Assembly (NCBI GenBank): GCA_964495575.1
Contig: CAZBVS010000016.1
Coordinates: forward strand, 1 to 10,953
DNA length: 10,953 nt
Source: DATGCT01 sp964495575
GTDB lineage: Bacteria > Patescibacteriota > Minisyncoccia > UBA6257 > GWB1-50-10
Direction of reading: 5' to 3'
Shown here: positions 7,171-10,953 of the stretch, piece by piece
Numbering within the stretch: position 1 is the stretch's first letter
How the letters are laid out: the number at the start of each line of letters is the position of its first letter
Made by a program: the position numbers and the translations under genes
Notes under the pieces: model-generated
Database searches by the model: none
What the model was told of the DNA's origin: nothing
Seen by the model: the letters and a program-made list of their open reading frames with translations, nothing else

Positions 7171-7905
7171 ATGCCTTTGTCGTCAAAATGTAAGGAAATT
7201 ATTCTTGGATCTGTGTTAGGAGATGGATCGTTAAAGCTCCATTCTGGTTATAGGAATGCTCGCTTTTCTTTTCGTCATTCTATAACACAGAAAGAATATT
7301 TTTATTGGAAAGCAGATCAGTTATCTGAAGTATCATCCGAGAGAAATATCTTCAAGCAGGAAAGTGGAGATGGTAGTTTTAGTTCTAATGATAAACTTAG
7401 ATTTCAGAGTCTTGCTCTTCCAGAGTTAACCGATTTATTTAATTTATTACATAATCAAGGAAGGTTTATTATTAGCCATGATTGGCTTAATCAATTATCA
7501 GAACTTTCTTTGGCAATGTGGTGGTTTGATGACGGTTCTATTATTAGTAATGGGCGTAGAGGTGTTTTGTGTACGGATGGTTTTAACATGCCATGCAATG
7601 AGACATTAGCTCATTATTTAAGAGATAAATGGAATGTTGAAGTAAAAATCGGTGTAGTCAATGGAAAAAGAAAATATTATAGACTTTATTTTTATTCCGT
7701 TGATCAATTAAAGAAATTTTTGAGAATAATTTTGCCTTACGTACCGGTAGAGGAGATGATTTATAAAGTTGTCTTACTTTATAAGGATGCGCAGCTTCAA
7801 CAACGCTGGATCTCTGAAGTAACTAAGCTGTCTGGGTTTGAGCACTCAACTATCAAAAACATAGTTGAGAATAAAAAATCCAGATGGAAGAAATTCAGAG
7901 AATGA
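7171..7905 (+). CDS. LAGLIDADG homing endonuclease (two-motif, LAGLIDADG_2 type) with C-terminal extension
   Basis: 244 residues. Motif 1 is IILGSVLGDGSL (10-21), motif 2 SLAMWWFDDGSI (113-124), both with their metal-binding Asp. It belongs to the same family as the intron 1 enzyme but is clearly diverged, so the two are not a recent duplicate. The last 50 or so residues (LLYKDAQLQQRWISEVTKLSGFEHSTIKNIVENKKSRWKKF) are absent from the intron 1 protein and look like a small helical DNA-binding extension of the kind attached to many homing enzymes. The TGA stop lies immediately before the S element of the ribozyme, so coding and core sequence just touch. The expected target is intron-less 16S near position 793. 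Confidence 0.9.
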   Translation: MPLSSKCKEIILGSVLGDGSLKLHSGYRNARFSFRHSITQKEYFYWKADQLSEVSSERNIFKQESGDGSFSSNDKLRFQSLALPELTDLFNLLHNQGRFIISHDWLNQLSELSLAMWWFDDGSIISNGRRGVLCTDGFNMPCNETLAHYLRDKWNVEVKIGVVNGKRKYYRLYFYSVDQLKKFLRIILPYVPVEEMIYKVVLLYKDAQLQQRWISEVTKLSGFEHSTIKNIVENKKSRWKKFRE

Positions 7906-8083
7906 TATAGTCCAATCCTTGTGGTAACATAAGGTAGTAATTTGACCCTCGTAGTTCTAGCCGTAAATTTTGTCCGCTGGCTTTTAGAAGTATCGACCCT
8001 TTTAGAGGCGAAGCAAACGCGTTAAGCGGACCGCCTGGGAAGTACGAGCGCAAGCTTAAAACTCAAAGGAATAGACGGGGGCT

Positions 8084-8119
<36 letters not shown>

Positions 8120-8360
8120 TACGCGAGGAACCTTACCAGGACTTGACATGTTAGTGATCGTTTGCTGAAAGGCAAACTTTCCCTTCGGGGACACTATCAC
8201 AGGTGCTGCATGGTTGCCGTCAGCTCGTGTTGTGAAACGTTCCCTTAAGTGGGGTAACGAGCGAAACCCTTGTCCTATGTTATACGTGTCATAGGAGACT
8301 GCCATCCCATAGATGGAGGAAGGTGAGGATGACGTCAAATCAGCATGGCCCTTATGTCCT

Positions 8361-8392
<32 letters not shown>

Positions 8393-8707
8393 CGGGTAGC
8401 TAAGTCGCGAGACGGAGCTAATCCTTTAAAACCGATCTCAGTTCGGATTGGAGGCTGCAACTCGCCTCCATGAAGTTGGAATCGCTAGTAATCGCAAATC
8501 AGCAATGTTGCGGTGAATACGTTCTCGAGCCTTGTACTCGGATCGCCGTGCGATCATATAAACTAATTGGTGAAAATCCAATCAGAATAAGACATAGTAT
8601 TCTGAAGTGAAATCTCACCTCTAAACCTGTGAAGGTTAGAGTGAAGGGAGAAATTAGCAGTTCTTAGCTTGAATACCAGTTGTGGCTTTTTGTATTGGGA
8701 ACCCTGC

Positions 8708-8717
8708 GAGTACATGG
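8708..8717 (+). other. Putative exon-binding site (EBS1) of intron 3
   Basis: GAGTACATGG is antiparallel-complementary to the last ten exon bases CCTTGTACTC, with a single U-U mismatch, and sits in a hairpin loop closed by CCC/GGGG. The match ends exactly at the exon boundary derived from the 16S alignment. Confidence 0.65.
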
Positions 8718-8822
8718 GGAACCTACTATGTTGTGAATAGTACAAAGAGTGTAGTGGTATCAAGATAGGAGCAAAATGTTTATTTGGTTACTACGGGAGA
8801 TCTCGTATAATCCTCGGTGTTG

Positions 8823-8831
8823 TGCTATACT
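8823..8831 (+). promoter_or_regulatory. Extended -10 promoter inside intron 3
   Basis: TGcTATACT ends 6 nt before an ATG at 8838, the same spacing as in intron 1. That ATG opens only a 17-codon frame (MKSSNTFKNYARSQQSS); the endonuclease start is at 8866 in another frame. Confidence 0.5.
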
Positions 8832-8865
8832 CGAGGTATGAAGAGTAGTAATACTTTCAAAAATT

Positions 8866-9378
8866 ATGCGAGAAGTCAGCAGAGCTCATAGTACCTGTAG
8901 TGATATAGGGAAGGAGCAAATCTATGATAAGCTTGACCCTCATTATATCGCCGGTTTTATCGATGGTGAAGGATGTTTTTCTGTGAGCATTGGTAAACAC
9001 AAGACTCTCAAAAGAGGTCTTGAGGTTAGAATAGAATTCTCTATTGAAGTTAGAGCAGATGACAGAGAGATAATTGAGAGAATTCGAAAAACCATAGGTT
9101 GCGGAAATATATATGACATCCCTTATAGAAAACAGGGATGGTATCCTCATGTAAAATATAAAATCGGTAGCAGAAAAGATATGGTGAATTATTTGTTTCC
9201 TCTTTTAGACGAGTACCCATTACAAGCGAAAAAGAGGAAATCATATAAAATCTTTAAGAAGGTTGTTCTTATGTGTGAAAACAAAGAACATCTTACTGAT
9301 GAAGGTTTTGAGAAGATATTAAAACTTCGACACCAGATTAGAAAAATGGGGAAGAAAGCTGTTAATAGAAACCGCTAG
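8866..9378 (+). CDS. LAGLIDADG homing endonuclease (single-motif, LAGLIDADG_1 type)
   Basis: 170 residues with one motif, YIAGFIDGEGCF (27-38), and the FSVSI and typical GNIYDIPYRKQ...VKYKIGSRKDM strands of the PF00961 family. A single motif implies action as a homodimer. The start is uncertain: the frame is closed upstream by TGA at 8839-8841, so the ATG at 8866 is the earliest possible, while the promoter spacing points to an ATG at 8838 in another frame. Either translation starts at 8866 from a 28-nt leader without SD, or a frameshift has removed the original N-terminus, though the catalytic domain is complete. The stop codon (9376-9378) lies inside the domain V-like hairpin. It probably targets 16S around position 1397. 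Confidence 0.85.
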   Translation: MREVSRAHSTCSDIGKEQIYDKLDPHYIAGFIDGEGCFSVSIGKHKTLKRGLEVRIEFSIEVRADDREIIERIRKTIGCGNIYDIPYRKQGWYPHVKYKIGSRKDMVNYLFPLLDEYPLQAKKRKSYKIFKKVVLMCENKEHLTDEGFEKILKLRHQIRKMGKKAVNRNR

Positions 9379-9445
9379 GGTACGGGAAAACCGTTTGCCC
9401 AGTGGTGTTTGGACTCTAATGAGTAATCATTAGATGTATCAAGAT
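9371..9445 (+). other. Domain V/VI-like 3' structure of intron 3
   Basis: Domain VI-like: TTGGAC (9409-9414) and TCTAATGA (9415-9422), GTAA tetraloop, TCATTAGA (9427-9434), then GT, an unpaired A (9438) and TCAA. The bulged A is 8 nt from the 3' end, the usual branch-point place. Domain V-like (9371-9406): ACCGCT/AGTGGT containing C-G, G-U, C-G pairs where the catalytic triad is expected (CGC instead of AGC), GGG/CCC, an internal loop with 2-3 nt on the 3' side, and ACGG-GAAAA-CCGT. It carries an extra bulged A and a five-base loop, so it is a degenerate match. Confidence 0.5.
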
Positions 9446-9625
9446 ACTGCCTGTCACACCAAGGGAGCCGGGAGTGGGTGAAGTCCTAACATTTTGTTGG
9501 GATTAGCCCAAATTCGGTAACATGGGTGAAGTCATAAGAAAGTTGTGACCTTCAGGAGGTAACTTCTGGAGATAAACTTGGCTGTATGCGGGGAACTCTG
9601 AGTATCCAATACTACTTAATTGTTT

Positions 9626-9631
9626 TATAAT
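9626..9631 (+). promoter_or_regulatory. -10 element inside intron 4
   Basis: A perfect TATAAT ends 7 nt before the ATG at 9639; there is no SD and no evident -35. The position supports the upstream ATG as the true start, although it makes the protein read through the ribozyme core. Confidence 0.5.
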
Positions 9632-9638
9632 AAATACA

Positions 9639-10271
9639 ATGAGTAAAAATGTATTTGGTGCAGACAATCCGCAGGGAAGTCCTCTGGCTAGTAATAGTTA
9701 TGACCCCTCAGAGACTACACGCCGAGCTCCTTCAACCAATGGAGAAATTATTGCTTATTTAAATGGAGCAGCTCATGATGCTTCTCTTAATAAAAATAAG
9801 AGGATTAGGTTTGTCCAAAAAGAAAGAGAATGGTTAGAATTATTAAAATCATTACTTTCTAAAATTGATTATAATTCTTGGATTTACAGGGAAGGTAAAA
9901 ATAGAAATTTATTTGCGTTGGAAACATTGTGTAAGAATATAGATTTTAATTTTGATCCTTCTGGTCTTTCGGTCAGAAAAAAATTATTCTATGTGAAAGG
10001 TTTTTTTGATGCCGAAGGTGGAGTTCCAAGAAATGGTAAGAGGTTTTATATTCAATTTGCTCAAAAGAGTTATAAGAAAATTGAGCGGATAAAGAATATT
10101 TTGGATGAATTAGGTATAGATTGTGGCAAAATTCATAATCCTAGCAAAAATATTAATCCAAATTATTGGAGAATATTTGTTAGGAGTAATAGCCATAGAA
10201 GATATGCTAAAATTGTGGGGTCATTGCACCCAATTAAGTCAAAAATTTTGGTTGAAAGGATGGTGATATAG
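9639..10271 (+). CDS. LAGLIDADG-type homing endonuclease whose N-terminus is encoded by the ribozyme core
   Basis: 210 residues. A single motif, YVKGFFDAEGGV (118-129), is followed by FYIQFAQKSYKKIERIKNILDELGI, a pattern of the LAGLIDADG_3 (PF14528) group. Residues 1 to about 33 (including ADNPQGSP and SETTRRAP) are translated from the P4, P5, R and P8 sequences, and the TAG stop lies within the S element, so the gene runs through the catalytic core from end to end. Residues 35-110 show no motif; they may be a worn first half. The start at 9639 is supported by a -10 box 7 nt upstream. An alternative is a later non-ATG start after the core. The expected target is intron-less 16S near 1498. Confidence 0.8.
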   Translation: MSKNVFGADNPQGSPLASNSYDPSETTRRAPSTNGEIIAYLNGAAHDASLNKNKRIRFVQKEREWLELLKSLLSKIDYNSWIYREGKNRNLFALETLCKNIDFNFDPSGLSVRKKLFYVKGFFDAEGGVPRNGKRFYIQFAQKSYKKIERIKNILDELGIDCGKIHNPSKNINPNYWRIFVRSNSHRRYAKIVGSLHPIKSKILVERMVI

Positions 10272-10348
10272 TCCATGCCGTATGGCGACATACGGAGTTA
10301 CATGAACAAGGCACGGGTAGGGGAACCTGCTCGTAGATTAATTAAACT

Positions 10349-10443
10349 TACTACAAAAAGTTTGGTCGATTATTTAGATCAGGTTTTGGTCGAGAGAGCC
10401 TGACATTAAGTCTCGACTATCAATATATTCTTTATATATTGAT
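10349..10443 (+). other. 16S 3' trailer hairpins
   Basis: Between the mature 3' end and the processing stem lie GTCGAGA/TCTCGAC (10389-10395 and 10411-10417) and a perfect 10-bp hairpin ATCAATATAT/ATATATTGAT (10419-10428 and 10434-10443). No CCTCC occurs here, so the anti-SD has not simply moved downstream. Confidence 0.5.
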
Positions 10444-10444
10444 C

Positions 10445-10473
10445 ATTGGGACAACTGAAAGGATTTCAATTTA
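10445..10473 (+). other. 3' arm of the 16S processing stem
   Basis: Complementary to 5194-5222 (see that entry). It limits the 3' end of mature 16S to before 10445. Confidence 0.8.
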
Positions 10474-10503
10474 CGGGTTTTTATTAGATTGGTGTAGAAA
10501 AGT

Positions 10504-10529
10504 AACCTGGTTTAAGCCGGGTTATTTTT
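10504..10529 (+). terminator. Intrinsic terminator of the rRNA unit
   Basis: AACCTGG (10504-10510), a 6-nt loop, CCGGGTT (10517-10523), then ATTTTT. The stem has 7 bp including one U-G. It lies 30 nt after the processing stem and closes the solitary 16S unit. Confidence 0.75.
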
Positions 10530-10547
10530 ATTTATATATGTTTAATA

Positions 10548-10556
10548 TGATATAAT
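10548..10556 (+). promoter_or_regulatory. Extended -10 promoter of the small membrane protein gene
   Basis: TGaTATAAT ends 7 nt before the ATG at 10564: a leaderless arrangement with no SD. Confidence 0.55.
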
Positions 10557-10563
10557 TTTTATA

Positions 10564-10797
10564 ATGAAAGATAGTAAAAAAATAAAAATATTAAATATTA
10601 TTGCAGGGGTAGTTATTGGTGGATTAATTATATATATAATAGGGATTGTCTGGTTTTATTTTTCTTTGTGGATTCCTATGCATAAGTCTCAAGAAGCAGG
10701 AAGGGAGCTTGATAGATATATTAGAGAGCATGATTATGAAGAAAGAGTAAGAAAAGTTTTGCCTAATGCAAAAATCACCCCAGAAAAGGAGTTATAG
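10564..10797 (+). CDS. Small single-pass membrane protein, unknown function
   Basis: 77 residues: a basic N-terminus (MKDSKKIK), one long hydrophobic helix (about 9-37, ILNIIAGVVIGGLIIYIIGIVWFYFSLWI), then a charged helical tail (KSQEAGRELDRYIREHDYEERVRKVLP). By the positive-inside rule the N-terminus should be cytoplasmic and the tail outside. I do not recognise the family. It is likely real because an extended -10 sits 7 nt before the ATG, and a pilin-like gene with the same promoter form follows 29 bp after the stop, so a link to the pilus or envelope is possible but only suggested by position. Confidence 0.65.
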   Translation: MKDSKKIKILNIIAGVVIGGLIIYIIGIVWFYFSLWIPMHKSQEAGRELDRYIREHDYEERVRKVLPNAKITPEKEL

Positions 10798-10807
10798 TTG
10801 TCCTCTT

Positions 10808-10816
10808 TGATATAAT
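10808..10816 (+). promoter_or_regulatory. Extended -10 promoter of the pilin-like gene
   Basis: TGaTATAAT, identical to the element at 10548-10556, ends 10 nt before the ATG at 10827; there is no SD. Confidence 0.5.
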
Positions 10817-10826
10817 ACATACATAT

Positions 10827-10953
10827 ATGAATAACTTTCCCGAAAAAGCCTTCACCCTCATAGAGCTTCTTGTAGTAATAGCCATCCTATCTATCCTCGC
10901 TGTAGCCGTAACTCTAGTCCTCAATCCTGCTGAACTAATGCGTCAGGGAAGAG
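10827..10953 (+). CDS. Type IV pilin / pseudopilin, N-terminal part (runs off the window)
   Basis: The visible 42 codons begin MNNFPEKAFTLIELLVVIAI and continue LSILAVAVTLVLNPAELMRQGR. This is a class III-type prepilin leader (short, Lys-containing) followed by the conserved F-T-L-I-E-L-L-V-V helix with the Glu at +5. It would be cleaved and methylated by prepilin peptidase and assembled into a type IV pilus or related filament. The residue before the cleavage site is Ala, where Gly is usual; Ala is tolerated in some systems. NPAE after the helix is common in CPR pseudopilins. Base composition is less AT-rich than in the neighbours, with many CTC/ATC/GCC codons. Confidence 0.9.
   Translation, partial: MNNFPEKAFTLIELLVVIAILSILAVAVTLVLNPAELMRQGR

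Larger units (their letters stand above)
6946..7944 (+). mobile_element. Group I intron 2 in 16S (after U793), with endonuclease ORF
   Basis: Flanks align to 16S U793 and A794, and the intron ends in G (TTTG before ACCCTC), as expected for group I. P4-P5: GGGAA then GTTTAGAC (7080-7087) pairing with GTCTAAAC (7101-7108) and CCC. R element: GTAGAGACTA (about 7112-7121). S element: GATATAGTCC (about 7904-7913), directly after the ORF stop. The ORF therefore lies between the two strands of P7, in a P8-side loop. The 999-nt element starts AGATCC; GATCCTC (6947-6953) pairs perfectly with exon GAGGATT (6935-6941), but this places U789, not U793, at the wobble position. Confidence 0.85.
8540..9445 (+). 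mobile_element. Probable group II intron in 16S (after position 1397), with LAGLIDADG ORF
   Basis: Exon continuity puts the junction between GTACTC (to 8539) and ACTGCC (from 9446). No group I P-Q-R-S core is found. Group II traits: GAGTACATGG (8708-8717), in the loop of a CCC/GGGG hairpin, is complementary to exon CCTTGTACTC (8530-8539) with one mismatch, as expected for EBS1-IBS1; GTGCG (8548-8552) matches the group II 5' consensus, but 8 nt inside; ATTGGTGAAAATCCAAT (about 8569-8585) and CAGTTCTTAGCTT resemble domain I; the 3' end is AT; and domain V/VI-like hairpins lie at 9371-9441. The ORF occupies the domain IV position. It carries an endonuclease in place of a reverse transcriptase. 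The class assignment is an inference; that an intron is present is near certain. Confidence 0.7.
9536..10304 (+). mobile_element. Group I intron 4 in 16S (after U1498), with endonuclease ORF
   Basis: This is the clearest group I intron. P1: exon GTCAT (9531-9535) pairs with GTGAC (9545-9549), giving the required U-G wobble at the splice site. P4-P5: GGGAAGTC (9674-9681) with GACCCC (9702-9707). R: TCAGAGACTA (9708-9717). P8: TCCTTCAACC (9728-9737) with GGTTGAAAGGA (10250-10260). S: GATATAGTCC (10265-10274). It ends in G before AACAAGG. The splice falls between U1498 and A1499, at the mRNA channel of the decoding centre. At 769 nt it is the shortest of the four. Confidence 0.9.

Noticed and set aside
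8540..9445. Group I identity for intron 3
   Set aside because: AGAGT (near 8746) and ACTCT (9413-9417) can pair like P7, but there is no P/Q pair and no GATATAGTCC-like element; the exon-binding loop and the 3' hairpin fit group II better.
9577..9608. Group II domain V in the GGCTGTATGCGG segment of intron 4
   Set aside because: The segment looks like a domain V 5' strand but has no matching 3' strand, and intron 4 has a complete group I core with a good P1.
10349..10473. A fifth intron hiding the anti-SD further downstream
   Set aside because: There is no CCTCC-like sequence, no group I or II element, and the processing arm at 10445 leaves only about 100 nt.

Overview
The window looks like an AT-rich chromosome segment from a Candidate Phyla Radiation bacterium, most likely Microgenomates (OP11). 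I infer this from the 16S wording (for example GGAATAGACGG at position 921 and ACCCTCGTAGTTCTAGCC after position 793), a large DUF4012 protein, unlinked rRNA, and promoters placed almost on top of start codons. The lineage call is by recognition, not by a tree. Positions in the 16S are given in E. coli numbering from my own motif alignment.

Layout: (1) 3-548, C-terminal end of a LamG-domain protein; (2) 623-2749, DUF4012 membrane protein; (3) 2762-2913, a candidate small RNA on the minus strand with a perfect consensus promoter and an intrinsic terminator; (4) 2963-4744 lepA (EF4), then 4780-5067, an FtsB/DivIC-like protein; (5) 5077-10529, a solitary 16S rRNA unit with promoter, leader hairpins, a 29-bp processing stem closing over 5.2 kb, and a terminator; (6) 10564-10797, a small membrane protein, and 10827 to the window edge, the start of a type IV pilin-like gene. 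No 23S, 5S or tRNA gene follows the 16S.

The centre of interest is the 16S gene. It spans about 5,065 bp, of which only about 1,487 nt are rRNA. Four introns interrupt it after positions 516, 793, 1397 and 1498, all near the decoding centre, and each carries its own LAGLIDADG homing endonuclease gene. Introns 1, 2 and 4 show group I core elements. Intron 3 does not, and instead looks like a group II intron: a 10-nt exon complement with one mismatch, a GUGCG motif displaced 8 nt from the exon, and a domain VI-like hairpin with a bulged A 8 nt from the 3' end. Each endonuclease gene has a -10 box 6-8 nt before an ATG (in intron 3 that ATG opens a short upstream frame), so they seem to be transcribed independently of the rRNA.

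The 3' end of the 16S has no anti-Shine-Dalgarno sequence: the place of CCUCC reads AUUAA, although helix 45 is intact. Most protein genes in the window lack a Shine-Dalgarno sequence and have a -10 box 6-10 nt before the start codon. Together this suggests that leaderless, SD-independent initiation is the normal mode here. Paired changes in the rRNA (C1404U with G1497A; U921A with A1396U) argue that this is a functional gene, not a decayed copy.
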